From the NCBI GenBank assembly GCA_028708425.1, contig JAQVYY010000001.1, positions 149,634-213,633 of the forward strand: a DNA stretch of 64,000 nt. Direction: 5' to 3'. A program made the translations under genes and the position numbers. The notes below the pieces were generated by a model. That model had not been told where the DNA came from. It did no database searches and was given only the letters and a program-made list of their open reading frames with translations. Source of the DNA: Bacteroidales bacterium. Its GTDB lineage: Bacteria > Bacteroidota > Bacteroidia > Bacteroidales > Tenuifilaceae. Below are positions 35,590 through 45,118 of this stretch, in pieces (within the stretch, counting starts at the first letter, position 1; each line of letters begins with the position of its first letter).

Positions 35590-37917
35590 ATGATTAACTA
35601 CGTCAGGTTGTTGTTTGTAAGCGTGTTATTGTTGCTATACGGGGTTAATGGCCACGCACAGCAACCCCAAACCCGTTTATACGAAAAAGCTGATAGCTTA
35701 ATTTCTACATCGTACGCGCTAACGCAAGGCATGCCCGATTCGTCGATAGCGGCTGTTAATGAGGCCATAGCTATTGCAAATGAAATAGCCAGTACGGAAC
35801 TTTTACAAAGGGCTTACTACCAGCTAGGGTATGTGTACTACTACCAAAATAATTTCGGCGAGGCCGATAAGCATTACAGCCTATCGTTGCAACTTGCTAA
35901 GCAGAATAATAGTGCTCAGGGTCAGGCACTTGCTCTTAACCGATTGGGTAATGTTAGCCAGCTAAAGACCAACTACCTTAAGGCACTCGACTATTACCTT
36001 GAGGCGCTGGATCTTAACACCGAGGCAGATTGTAAACCAGAAGTGGCGCGAACCCTGGTAAATCTTGCCAATGTGTATAGCGTTGTTGGACAGTATCAAC
36101 GGTCAATAGAGCATTTTTTACAGGCCATGGAAATCCACGAGGAGGTTGGCGAGAGGGAGGGCATTGCTTGGGCATCGCTCGGAATTGCTCGGCTTTTCAA
36201 ACAGCTCGACTTGCTCGACAGGGCGATGGAGTACGCCCAGAATTCGCTTAAATACTACCGTCAAATTGAACAGGAAAGTGGTAATGGCATTGGTGTAACC
36301 CTTTGCTTAAACGAAATTGGTAGTATTTACCATAAGCTTGGTAATTACCATAAGGCTTTGGAATACGCTCAGATGGTTTTGGAAATTAACCAAAAAACGG
36401 ACAATTTACATGGGCAGGCTGCAAATAATATTAGTCTTGCTATAATTTTCCTCGATCAGGGTAAGGATATACTTGCGCGCAAAAGGCTAAACGAAGCGCT
36501 GGAACTTAAGAATAGGGTTGGAGATAGTCTCGATTTGGCATCGCTACATAGGCATTTGGGCGAAATTGAGATGCGTAGCGGAAATCTTTTGCTGGCACAG
36601 CGTTACTTTTTGCAAAGTTTAAATTTTGCCAAAAATCATCGGTTAATTCCCGATATTAGTGAAGCCTATTTTAGCCTATCGAAAGTTTATGCTCAGCAGG
36701 GAAACCATAGTAAGGCTCTCGATGCTTATAAAGGCTATACAACTTTTAAGGATAGTTTGAATTCCAGCGATATATCGAGGCTCGAAATGCAGTATGAGTT
36801 CGAAAAGCGAGAAAAAGAGCAGGAACTGATTACCAAGCAGCGCGAAGCCCTTCAGCAAGCCAAAATCCAAAGGCAACGGGTGGTGCTTATCTTTTTTATT
36901 TTAGCCTTTTTGTTAACGGGTATTTTGTTGGCTTTTATTTTTTCGCTGTACCGCGAAAAGAATAGGGTAAATCGGTTACTGGTTGAGCAAAATATTGAAA
37001 TTAGCAATCAGAAAGAAGAGATTGAAACTCAGAAAGAGGAGATTGAGCAGCAGCGCGATTTTGTTACCCAGCAGCGCGACCAGATAGCCGACCAGCAACG
37101 TTTGATTACCGATAGCATAACCTATGCCAGCCGTATCCAGAATGCTGTTTTGCCGAGTAAAGAAACCTTGGCTAACCTGCCATGGGAAACTTTTGTTTTG
37201 TATAAACCCAAAAACATAGTTAGCGGCGATTTTTACTGGACAACCAACCTGGGTAACGGTAAAACGTTAATTGCCGCCGCCGATTGCACTGGGCACGGTG
37301 TTCCGGGTGCCTTTATGAGTATGCTAGGCATTACGTTGCTTAGGGATATATCTAGCCGTGAGGAGAGTGTTACCCCTGCCGATATGCTGTTACAAATGCG
37401 AGACATGGTTATCCTTTCGCTCAATCAGCAGGCCGATAAAATTGACTATGCCGATGGAATGGATATGGCTTTAGCTATTATTGATGAGAATACGCTCGAT
37501 ATGGAGTTTGCAGGGGCTTACCAGTCGGTAATTATTGTGCGCAAAAATGGGTTTTTCGATAGTGCTGAGAGTCAGGATGTAATTTCTATGCACGGCGAAA
37601 ACGAAACGCTACTACAGATTAAGGGCGATAAAATGCCCGTTGGGCATCATCTGCTTGTTGCTAATTCTTTCACCAACAGGCAATTTCAACTGCAGAAAGG
37701 CGATATGCTCTATTTCTATTCCGATGGCTATGCCGATCAGTTTGGCGGGCCCAAAACCCAAAAGTTCCTAATGCAACGGTTCCGTAAGCTGCTTATGGAT
37801 ATACATAATCTGCCCTGCAACGAGCAGAAAGAGATTCTGGATACAACCATTGAAGATTATAAAGGGAGTCAAAAACAGCTTGACGATATGCTAGTGCTTG
37901 GTCTTAGAATTAGCTAA
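35590..37917 (+). CDS. TPR-repeat membrane protein with SpoIIE-type PP2C phosphatase domain
   Basis: This 775-residue protein has a signal peptide (VSVLLLLYGVNGHAQ) and extracytoplasmic TPR repeats at about 40-400 (for example AYYQLGYVYYYQNNFGEADK). A transmembrane helix lies at about 427-452, then a glutamine/glutamate-rich coiled coil and a PP2C/SpoIIE domain from about 539. The catalytic core shows SGDFYW, the metal-binding AADCTGHGVPGAFMSM, and later YSDGYADQFGG. Such proteins dephosphorylate partner-switching anti-sigma antagonists in response to sensed stress. The divergently encoded Cache/PAS sensor, which has no output domain, is a candidate partner. Confidence 0.88.
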   Translation: MINYVRLLFVSVLLLLYGVNGHAQQPQTRLYEKADSLISTSYALTQGMPDSSIAAVNEAIAIANEIASTELLQRAYYQLGYVYYYQNNFGEADKHYSLSLQLAKQNNSAQGQALALNRLGNVSQLKTNYLKALDYYLEALDLNTEADCKPEVARTLVNLANVYSVVGQYQRSIEHFLQAMEIHEEVGEREGIAWASLGIARLFKQLDLLDRAMEYAQNSLKYYRQIEQESGNGIGVTLCLNEIGSIYHKLGNYHKALEYAQMVLEINQKTDNLHGQAANNISLAIIFLDQGKDILARKRLNEALELKNRVGDSLDLASLHRHLGEIEMRSGNLLLAQRYFLQSLNFAKNHRLIPDISEAYFSLSKVYAQQGNHSKALDAYKGYTTFKDSLNSSDISRLEMQYEFEKREKEQELITKQREALQQAKIQRQRVVLIFFILAFLLTGILLAFIFSLYREKNRVNRLLVEQNIEISNQKEEIETQKEEIEQQRDFVTQQRDQIADQQRLITDSITYASRIQNAVLPSKETLANLPWETFVLYKPKNIVSGDFYWTTNLGNGKTLIAAADCTGHGVPGAFMSMLGITLLRDISSREESVTPADMLLQMRDMVILSLNQQADKIDYADGMDMALAIIDENTLDMEFAGAYQSVIIVRKNGFFDSAESQDVISMHGENETLLQIKGDKMPVGHHLLVANSFTNRQFQLQKGDMLYFYSDGYADQFGGPKTQKFLMQRFRKLLMDIHNLPCNEQKEILDTTIEDYKGSQKQLDDMLVLGLRIS

Positions 37918-38118
37918 CTTTTCTTTCTGATATTTTTCTGTTCGCTTTTCAACATAATTGTATGATATTAAGGGGGATAGAATTTTTTTGCATTTTTGTG
38001 AAAATAATCGAATTAAAACGCACAACGGTACACTTTTGTGTTAATATTTGCAGTATAAATTGCACCTTGAATTTTAATTGCAATAAACATAAAATCAACT
38101 ATTTAGCTTAATTGAATA

Positions 38119-39582
38119 ATGCAAAACGTGCTTATTTTAATCGATAATTTATCGATATGGAAGCCTTACTATCCAACGGAGAGCATACTTACTGCTTCCG
38201 ATTATTTGGAACAAACCTTCGAAATGAATTCCAAGCTGGTTATTAATTTGTGTGACGATATGTCCTATAATTCCGAGGGATACTACTGCTCGTTGCTGGC
38301 AACTGCCCGAGGGCACAGGGTAATCCCTACGCCCGAGGTGCTAATTCAGCTTGAGTCGGGTGCTGGAACACGAATGGATTCGTCGTTGCATAAACTTTGC
38401 CATAGTTGGATTAAAAAACAGGGGATTGTTGACGATATTTGGTACCTGAATGTTTTTTTTGGTACATGTACAGAGTCAGGGCTAGAGCGTATAGCGCATT
38501 TTGTTTTCGATACCTATCCGCATCCCATGCTTAGGGTTGCACTTAATACCAAATCTAAAAATCAGATTGAATCTATTACACCGTTAAAAATCAGCAATTT
38601 AACTGACGATGAGCAAACCGGCTTTGCCAATGCGCTCGATAGGTTTAATAAGAAAGTTTGGCGTAATCCACGCACAAAGAAGATACCTAGGTACGATTTA
38701 GCCATCTATCACGATCCGAATGAGGCGGTTCCCCCTAGCAATAAGGGGGCATTGGCTAAATTTGTAGATATTTCAAAAAAGCTGAATATTAATGCCCAGC
38801 TAATTACCGAGCAGGATCTGGTTGGCCTTATGGAGTTTGATGCACTATTTATTAGACAAACAACTGCCCTTAATCATATTACGTACCAAATAGCTCAAAA
38901 AGCCAAGCAGGCCGATATGGTGGTTATTGATGATCCTCTCTCTATTATTCGGTGCACCAATAAGGTATATTTAAATGAGCTTCTTGTGCGCGAAAAGATT
39001 TCGGTACCCGAATCGTTGCTCGTATTCAAATCTAATCCCCTAAGTTTTTCGGATATTGAGAGTAGGTTGGGTGCTCCTTTTATTGTTAAAATTCCCGATG
39101 GCTCCTTTTCGCATGGCGTAAAAAAGGTTAAGCGTAACGAAGATTACCAGAACACCCTCAACGACTTTTTTAGCCGCTCAGCCATTGTTTTGGCGCAGGA
39201 GTATTTGCCAACCGATTTTGATTGGCGAATTGGTGTGCTTAATGGCGAGCCACTATACGCATGCAAATACTTTATGGCTCGAGGGCATTGGCAAATTTAC
39301 TATCATCAAAATTCGGGTAAAAGTCGAAGTGGCACGGCTGAGGCTGTCCCCATTTATAAGGTGCCTAAGGCTATTATGAAAGCTGCCATTAAGGCAACAT
39401 CGTTTATTGGTAAGGGGCTGTATGGTGTCGATTTAAAAATGATTAATGGCAAGGGGGTGGTTATAGAGATAAACGATAACCCTAGCATCGACCACGGGGT
39501 TGAGGATGCTATTTTGGGCGATGAGCTTTACCATCGCATTATTAATGAATTTGTTCGTAATCTTAATCGCAAGCATCAGTAA
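38119..39582 (+). CDS. RimK-family ATP-grasp ligase with N-terminal RLAN-like domain
   Basis: This 487-residue protein has an N-terminal region (1-200; GYYCSLLATARGHRVIPTP, WYLNVFFG) that looks like the RLAN domain associated with RimK-type ligases. The C-terminal ATP-grasp domain (about 285-480) has PFIVKIPDGSFSHGVKK, ILAQEYLPTDFDWRIGVL-like strands, and the Mg/ATP motif VVIEINDNPSIDHGVED. ATP-grasp ligases join a carboxylate to an amine. The GNAT gene starts inside its stop codon (TAATG). Coupled RimK/GNAT pairs are known in peptide-modifying clusters; the substrate here is unknown. Confidence 0.8.
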   Translation: MQNVLILIDNLSIWKPYYPTESILTASDYLEQTFEMNSKLVINLCDDMSYNSEGYYCSLLATARGHRVIPTPEVLIQLESGAGTRMDSSLHKLCHSWIKKQGIVDDIWYLNVFFGTCTESGLERIAHFVFDTYPHPMLRVALNTKSKNQIESITPLKISNLTDDEQTGFANALDRFNKKVWRNPRTKKIPRYDLAIYHDPNEAVPPSNKGALAKFVDISKKLNINAQLITEQDLVGLMEFDALFIRQTTALNHITYQIAQKAKQADMVVIDDPLSIIRCTNKVYLNELLVREKISVPESLLVFKSNPLSFSDIESRLGAPFIVKIPDGSFSHGVKKVKRNEDYQNTLNDFFSRSAIVLAQEYLPTDFDWRIGVLNGEPLYACKYFMARGHWQIYYHQNSGKSRSGTAEAVPIYKVPKAIMKAAIKATSFIGKGLYGVDLKMINGKGVVIEINDNPSIDHGVEDAILGDELYHRIINEFVRNLNRKHQ

Positions 39583-40037
39583 TGAGTAGTATACCAGCCA
39601 TACGGGTTGCCAGGAAAAGCGATTTAGAATCAATTCTTGAAATCGAGCAACAATCGTTTGCCGATGAAGCATTTAGCGCAACGCAGTTTAAGTATTTGCA
39701 ACAAACGCCAACCAGCCATTTTATTGTTGCTACAATGCGCTCTGTTATTGCTGGTTATGCGGTATTGCTATGGCGAAAAAACAGTAAAATGTTGAGGGTT
39801 TATTCTATTGCTGTTGATAAGGAGTATTGGGGTTTAGGTGTTGCCCATGCCTTGTTAAATGGGGCCAAACGTTTTGCAAAGGAGAAACAGCTACTTAGGC
39901 TGACGCTCGAGGTTAAAATCGGTAATGCCCGTGCTATTTCCCTCTACCAAAAGGAGGGTTTTTGTGTTATTGCTCAAAAAAAAAATTACTATGACTATGG
40001 AAGTCATGGTTTGATTATGCAGTATATTATTGAGTGA
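39582..40037 (+). CDS. GNAT-family N-acetyltransferase (RimI-like)
   Basis: This 151-residue GNAT domain starts on the last base of the upstream stop codon (TAATG), so it is translationally coupled to the ATP-grasp gene. Motifs are SIAVDKEYWGLGVAHALLNGA, which contains the acetyl-CoA pyrophosphate-binding loop (variant of RxxGxA), and the C-terminal LTLEVKIGNARAISLYQKEGF followed by NYYDYGSHGLIM, typical of RimI-like enzymes. It probably acetylates the amine of the product or substrate handled by the ligase; that is inferred from context. Confidence 0.85.
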   Translation: MSSIPAIRVARKSDLESILEIEQQSFADEAFSATQFKYLQQTPTSHFIVATMRSVIAGYAVLLWRKNSKMLRVYSIAVDKEYWGLGVAHALLNGAKRFAKEKQLLRLTLEVKIGNARAISLYQKEGFCVIAQKKNYYDYGSHGLIMQYIIE

Positions 40038-40052
40038 TATTTTCAACCTTTT

Positions 40053-40203
40053 TTACCCCGCATTATTCATCAAATTTGTTAACGATGAATGTAAATGCGG
40101 GTTACCCCGATGTGGTTGAGCCCAATTTTGGGTAAATAAGATTGATTGTGAGCCATAGTTGCGGCCAGAGACAGCAACTATTGGGATAAATACTTTGGGT
40201 TAA
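40053..40203 (+). repeat. Dispersed A/B hairpin repeat, copy 10 (full, A then B)
   Basis: Hairpin A is intact (CCCCGCATTATTCATC...GATGAATGTAAATGCGGG). The linker contains GAGCCCAATTTTGGGTAAAT, and B is degraded (CAACTATTGGGATAAATAC). It lies 16 bp after the GNAT stop codon. Confidence 0.85.
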
Positions 40204-40363
40204 GTGGCTGCTATCGAGAAATTAGCTGTAGCATCCTATGCAAATTTTATTATTTTTGCATAAAATGGATAATTTTTTCTATTTCGTTACCTAAGTTTTT
40301 CTCTCTAGTTTATGTTTGCTTTGTGCTAACGTATTTGCACCTACAGCATTAATAAATTTGCTT

Positions 40364-41569
40364 ATGAAACAGGATTTTACGCAGCATGTTAACTTGTTAA
40401 AATCCATAACAATTTTTAAGGATTTAGATGATAACCTGCTCAGCGATTTGGCAAGTGCGCTAACCCCCAAAACCCTCAAGGAGGATGAATTGCTGTTTAA
40501 AGAGGGTGATAAGGATTATGCGCTTTATCTAATTGTTAGCGGTAAGGTGAAAATTCATTCGGCCAATCATGTATACGCATACTCAACAAGTAATCAGTAT
40601 ATTGGCGAGTATTCTTTGGTCGACTCTACACCTCGAAGCGCATCCATAACCGCAGTTGAACCCACCAAACTTCTGCGCCTCGACCAGAAAACGTTCTACT
40701 CTTTAATCGAGAAGCGTTCAGATATTTCTATGGCAATGCTGAAGGGTTTAGTTTTACGTTTGCGCGATTATAATGAGCTGGAGGCTAAATTAACCCAGAG
40801 AAATATCGAAATAAAAAAACAGGCCGAAAAGCTTGATGAGCAGCGATCCGAGTTAGAGGCCCTTAATCACACTAAGGATAAGTTTTTTGCAATAATTGCC
40901 CACGATTTAAAAAATCCGTTTAGCTCGATTTTAGGTATAAGCGAGCTGCTGGCCAGAGAGTTCGAATCATTTGATTCCGAAAGCCTGAAAAATTTTATCA
41001 CACAAATTTACAAGAGCACAAACACCACGTTTAACCTGCTCGAGAATCTTTTGCAGTGGTCAATGCTTCAAACAGGTCGTGTACCGCTTAAGCCAGAACT
41101 TGTTGAGCTAAAAGAAATAATTAACGAGAACGTTGAGCTATTGACAGGAAATGCATCCAATAAGGGAATAGCCATTGAGTCAGAGCTAAACGATAATTCT
41201 TTTGCCTATGTAGATGCTAACCAGATTGCTACTGTGGTAAGGAACTTAATTTCGAATGCCATAAAGTTTTCCTCACATGATGGTACAATATCTGTTAAAA
41301 TTAAATCGAGAGGCGACTTCCAGGAAATTTCGGTTACCGATAGTGGAATAGGAATAAGTGAGCACGATCAAAAGAAACTTTTCTCAATTGAAACGGATCA
41401 TACCACTATTGGAGGGTCGCAAGAAAAGGGAACGGGCTTAGGCTTAATACTTTGCAAGGAGTTTATTGAGCGTAATGGCGGAAAAATTTGGGTTGAAAGC
41501 AAGTTAGGGAAAGGGTGCCGTTTTAGCTTCACGGTACCCAAAACCGATAAATCAGTAACTACAAGCTAA
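40364..41569 (+). CDS. Cyclic-nucleotide-binding-domain histidine kinase
   Basis: Starting at MKQDFTQ (40364) gives 401 residues; an earlier ATG at 40316 lies inside a promoter-like TATGTTTG. Residues about 10-120 are a CRP-type cNMP-binding domain (LYLIVSGKVKIHS, GEYSLVDSTPRSASITAVE). A coiled coil precedes the HisKA region with phosphorylated His180 (IIAHDLKNPFSS) and the HATPase domain with N box NLISNAIKF, DSGIGIS and GTGLGLILCKEF. It has no membrane segment, so it senses a cytoplasmic ligand. No response regulator is adjacent; the partner is elsewhere. A glycosyltransferase starts 3 bp downstream. Confidence 0.88.
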   Translation: MKQDFTQHVNLLKSITIFKDLDDNLLSDLASALTPKTLKEDELLFKEGDKDYALYLIVSGKVKIHSANHVYAYSTSNQYIGEYSLVDSTPRSASITAVEPTKLLRLDQKTFYSLIEKRSDISMAMLKGLVLRLRDYNELEAKLTQRNIEIKKQAEKLDEQRSELEALNHTKDKFFAIIAHDLKNPFSSILGISELLAREFESFDSESLKNFITQIYKSTNTTFNLLENLLQWSMLQTGRVPLKPELVELKEIINENVELLTGNASNKGIAIESELNDNSFAYVDANQIATVVRNLISNAIKFSSHDGTISVKIKSRGDFQEISVTDSGIGISEHDQKKLFSIETDHTTIGGSQEKGTGLGLILCKEFIERNGGKIWVESKLGKGCRFSFTVPKTDKSVTTS

Positions 41570-41572
41570 CCA

Positions 41573-42685
41573 TTGAAAATTGCAATTATTGGCACAAAGG
41601 GTATACCCAACTGTTACGGGGGGTTCGAGGCATTTGCAGAGCATCTTTCACAGGGTCTTTTGCTACAAGGCTTTAGCGTTGTAGTGTATCAACCCGTAGC
41701 TTCTAACACCAATTTCGAGCCGTTTAGGGGTGTACATAGGTTAGGGGTTAGGGTTCCCTCGTTTTTACCATCAAATATTTCGCGTGTTTTTTATAACCTA
41801 TATTCATTACGTTTGGTTAGGCAAACCATGCCCGATGTAGCTATTTGTTGTGGACACAGCCCCGCACTTTTCTTCCCTTTTTTTTCAAAAGCGATTACCC
41901 AAAAAATAATTGTAAATCTCGATGGTTTAGAGTGGAAACGGGCCAAGTGGGGTGCGTTTGCAAGGTTGCTTCTAAAGCTAACCGAGAGGCTAGCTGTAAA
42001 ATATTCAGGTGCTTTGATAGCCGATAGCGTTGCGATAAAAAATTATGTTAGCCGAACGTACCAAAAACAGGCCAATTTTATTCCGTATGGTGCTTCGGAT
42101 TTGGAGCTAAAACCCGACCATCAAATATTAGCTGCATTGGGAGTTGAGCAACAGGATTTTGTGTTGCTAATTGCTCGAGTTGAACCTGAGAATAATGTTG
42201 AGATGGCCATTATATCTGCAATAAATGCTTGTAAAACATTGGTTATTGTGGGAGCATTGACCACTCCATATGCAAAGAAGCTTACCAAGCGGTATGCTCA
42301 TTGTTCAACCATTATTTTTGCAAATTCCATATACAACTACCGGCAGCTTACCGCCCTGCGGTTGGCTTGTAACGTTTATGTTCACGGGCATTCGGTTGGC
42401 GGTACCAACCCCTCACTACTCGATGCCATGGATGCTGGTTGCCTAATTATTGCCAACGATAACGAGTTTAACCGTGAGACCCTTGCCAATGGCGGGTTTT
42501 ATTTTTCGTCGGTTGAGACGCTCCAAAATCAGATTGAGCGTGCTTGGGATTCTCCTAAAAGCGTTAGAGCCAACCTGCAAAGGGTTAACAACGATAGAAT
42601 TGCCAGTAGCTACACATGGGATGCTGTAACTAAAAAGTACGTGGATTTAATTGCTGGTGTGGCAGAGAATTTATCTAAATTGTAG
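41573..42685 (+). CDS. Glycosyltransferase family 4 (DUF1972-type)
   Basis: This 370-residue protein uses a TTG start three bases after the kinase stop, with no better ATG. It has the N-terminal GT4/DUF1972 motif MKIAIIGTKGIPNCYGGFEA, VNLDGLEWKRAKW, and a C-terminal nucleotide-sugar-binding part with HGHSVGGTNPSLLDAMDAG and the acceptor-side glutamate replaced by this aspartate-containing variant. Relatives transfer rhamnose or similar sugars to extracellular polysaccharide. Tight spacing to the cNMP kinase suggests co-transcription; a functional link is uncertain. Confidence 0.82.
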   Translation: MKIAIIGTKGIPNCYGGFEAFAEHLSQGLLLQGFSVVVYQPVASNTNFEPFRGVHRLGVRVPSFLPSNISRVFYNLYSLRLVRQTMPDVAICCGHSPALFFPFFSKAITQKIIVNLDGLEWKRAKWGAFARLLLKLTERLAVKYSGALIADSVAIKNYVSRTYQKQANFIPYGASDLELKPDHQILAALGVEQQDFVLLIARVEPENNVEMAIISAINACKTLVIVGALTTPYAKKLTKRYAHCSTIIFANSIYNYRQLTALRLACNVYVHGHSVGGTNPSLLDAMDAGCLIIANDNEFNRETLANGGFYFSSVETLQNQIERAWDSPKSVRANLQRVNNDRIASSYTWDAVTKKYVDLIAGVAENLSKL

Positions 42686-43156
42686 GGTTACGCAGTTAAA
42701 AGTTTGTAAGGTAAAAAGTATGTGTGCCCCATCGGGTAATGTAAAATCTGCAGCCCCTAGCTCGTAACATGTTCACCCTAACCCGCATTATTCATCAAAT
42801 TTAGTAAAGATGAATGCAAATGCGGGTTACCCCAACCTAGTGGAATCCGATTTTTGGAAACAAAATTGGCTGTGAGGCGTAGTCGCCGTTAGAAACCCCA
42901 ATTATTCATCCGAATAATTGGGGCTAAGTTATGCTCAGGTCATTAATTTGTTTGGGTTCTACATTTATGTGCCTTGTTGTAAAGTTGCAGCATGTTTTTA
43001 ATTACTTGAAACATTATGAATATTGCAAGTGTTAAATGTAAAACCAATTTATCTGGTAATCACACAATTTCTCAAATCTTTGGATTTGGTGAAATCAAAA
43101 GATCGTTTATAAACCTATTCGCAAAGACTAGTTAAAAAATTGAACCGGTTAGTCTA
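42686..43156. other. 471-bp gap between convergent genes carrying repeat copy 11
   Basis: This gap between convergent genes carries dispersed repeat copy 11 (42779-42926). The remainder is AT-rich and shows no recognisable motif. Confidence 0.5.
42779..42926 (+). repeat. Dispersed A/B hairpin repeat, copy 11 (full, A then B)
   Basis: It is one of the most complete copies. A has outer arms ACCCGCATT/AATGCGGGT and inner arms TTCATC/GATGAA. The linker contains GAAACAAAATTGGCTGTGAG. B is a near-perfect palindrome, CCCCAATTATTC/GAATAATTGGGG. Confidence 0.9.
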
Positions 43157-44332
43157 TTAGCTTACCCTACGTGGTGGTATTACTTCCTTACTTTGATCAA
43201 ACATATACCTGTAGGTAACATGTGTTTTTAGTACTTTAGCTCCCAGTTTTTCTGCAATCTTGCGCATGGCTGGATTAAAATCGCCAATCCAGTTTAGCTC
43301 AATATCGGTGTATGGGGAGCCCTTACTATTTGCTTGGCTTTCAAATTGCTTAATCAGTGCCCCGTCAACACCCTTGCCTTGATATTGTGGAATAATTCCA
43401 AATATTAGTCCGAGGGCTTTTGAGCATCGTTTTTTTACCTTTAAAAGGTAAATCAGTTTAAGCTTTGCAAACAGGTGAAACTTTCCGTTTAACGATTTCA
43501 CAATTTGATTTAAGTCTGGGATCATAATTAGAAAACCAATGGGTTCGTCGTTATGGTATGCAAAAACCATCAGCTTTTCGTCGAGTATGGGTTTTAACGT
43601 TTTTAGTAGCGCCATGGCTTGCGGGCGTCTCATTTTACCTACTCCTGCATACCTGCCCCATCCCTTGTTGTAAATTTCGCAAAAATCTTCGGCAAATCTT
43701 ACCAGCTCTTTCCGGTTTATGTTTACCGCGCTATATTCTGGATTCTTTGCAATTCTTTGAGCTTTTTCCCAAATTATGGGGTCAACATTTTTTGTGGAAA
43801 CGGGCATATGGTAGGTAAACTGATTAAAGTAAACCTTAAATCCGTAGGTCTCAAATAAATTTTTGTAGTACGGATGATGATAATGCATACCGTAGTTGGG
43901 CTCGTGAAAGCCATCTACCAAAAGTCCCCACCACTGATTGCGCTCACCGAAGTTTATGGGGCCATCCATAGCCTCCATTCCTCTGTCTTGCAACCATTGC
44001 TTGCATAGATTAAAAAGTGTGTTGGCCGCCTCCTGATTGTCGATACACTCAAAAAAGCCCATGCCGCCAGTAGGCTGATTAAGGTTCTTGTTGCTATTCT
44101 TATCTATAAAGGCTGCTACACGCCCAACGGTTGTACCCTCGGCATCTTTTATTACCCATCTTATGGCTTCGCCATTACGAAAGTGTTTGTTCTTTTGGGG
44201 ATTGAAAACATTCTCAATATCATTATCCAGGGGTCTAATCCAGTTTGGGGTATCACGGTATAATCTTACCGGTAGCGCAAGGAACTCTTTCCTCGTCCTT
44301 GGACTGTTCACCTCAACTATGGTAAATTTCAT
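43157..44332 (-). CDS. Large GNAT-like protein, Bacteroidota type
   Basis: This 391-residue protein has conserved blocks typical of a Bacteroidota family annotated as GNAT-fold: DTPNWIRPLDNDIENVFNP, GGMGFFECID, the central GPINFGERNQWWGLLVDGF, HYHHPYYKNLFETYGF, and a C-terminal acetyltransferase-like IIPQYQGKGVDGALIKQF plus DIELNWIGDFNPAMRKIAEKLGA. The substrate is unknown. It is monocistronic on the minus strand. Confidence 0.75.
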   Translation of the reverse strand: MKFTIVEVNSPRTRKEFLALPVRLYRDTPNWIRPLDNDIENVFNPQKNKHFRNGEAIRWVIKDAEGTTVGRVAAFIDKNSNKNLNQPTGGMGFFECIDNQEAANTLFNLCKQWLQDRGMEAMDGPINFGERNQWWGLLVDGFHEPNYGMHYHHPYYKNLFETYGFKVYFNQFTYHMPVSTKNVDPIIWEKAQRIAKNPEYSAVNINRKELVRFAEDFCEIYNKGWGRYAGVGKMRRPQAMALLKTLKPILDEKLMVFAYHNDEPIGFLIMIPDLNQIVKSLNGKFHLFAKLKLIYLLKVKKRCSKALGLIFGIIPQYQGKGVDGALIKQFESQANSKGSPYTDIELNWIGDFNPAMRKIAEKLGAKVLKTHVTYRYMFDQSKEVIPPRRVS

Positions 44333-44576
44333 GGTGCGAATTTTAATGATTGTTATTTAGTTATAAGCCTTGTAATACGTTGGATATTGAAACGGACCTC
44401 TATTCAACGACACGAAGTTACAAAAAAGGGTAAAAGTTTCCTATATATTACGGTTTTGTATACCTAAATAGAGTATTGTGTGTTTTTTGATGAGGGTGTT
44501 GCTTTCTGAATGTGTTCAACTTCAACCAGTAGCAAAAAGTAATGTTAATCTTACCAGTATTTAGGGTTTAGTATTA

Positions 44577-45023
44577 CTACTCGTTATCGCTAGCATACCA
44601 TTCGGCGAAGCTGTTTGCCGTTTCGTGAAGTTTAATGTGGTGAAGCTTAACCTCCTTTGGAAGCTCCTTTTGTATGAGGTTGGCAATGTGTTCAAGAAGG
44701 TTCTCGCAGGTTGGTTGAAAATTTACACCAACTATATTTCCAAGCGCTTTATTATCTTTTAACTTTAATATTGGGCTATTGCTATTCACTAGGAGTACAT
44801 GGTCGAACTGATTAATAACCTGCTTGTTGACAATTGCTTTTAGCTGCCCAAAATCCATTACCATTCCAAATTTAGGGCTTTTGGGGTCGTTAATGGGTTT
44901 ACCAATTACCGTTACTGCAAGTTTGTACGAGTGTCCATGCACATTTTTACAAGGCCCATCGTATCCATCTAGGATATGAGCCATCTCAAAACTGAATTCT
45001 TTGGTAAGCCTTATTGTTGCCAT
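44577..45023 (-). CDS. queD: 6-carboxytetrahydropterin synthase / 6-pyruvoyl-tetrahydropterin synthase family (QueD-like)
   Basis: This 148-residue protein has the zinc-binding histidines and the catalytic cysteine in FEMAHILDGYDGPCKNVHGHSY, then GMVMDFGQLK and, near the end, PTCENLLEHIANLI and the catalytic-site glutamate in KLHETANSFAEW. QueD makes 6-carboxy-tetrahydropterin from dihydroneopterin triphosphate in queuosine synthesis. No other queuosine genes are nearby, so a pterin role is also possible. It lies about 95 bp from the ArsR-type regulator, on the same strand. Confidence 0.88.
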   Translation of the reverse strand: MATIRLTKEFSFEMAHILDGYDGPCKNVHGHSYKLAVTVIGKPINDPKSPKFGMVMDFGQLKAIVNKQVINQFDHVLLVNSNSPILKLKDNKALGNIVGVNFQPTCENLLEHIANLIQKELPKEVKLHHIKLHETANSFAEWYASDNE

Positions 45024-45118
45024 AATTAGGATTGTATGTATTATGTGTATTTACAGTAAAATACGCTCTTGATTGTAAACAATTACGTGGCAAAATGGTT
45101 AACCCGGTTTCCGAAAAT

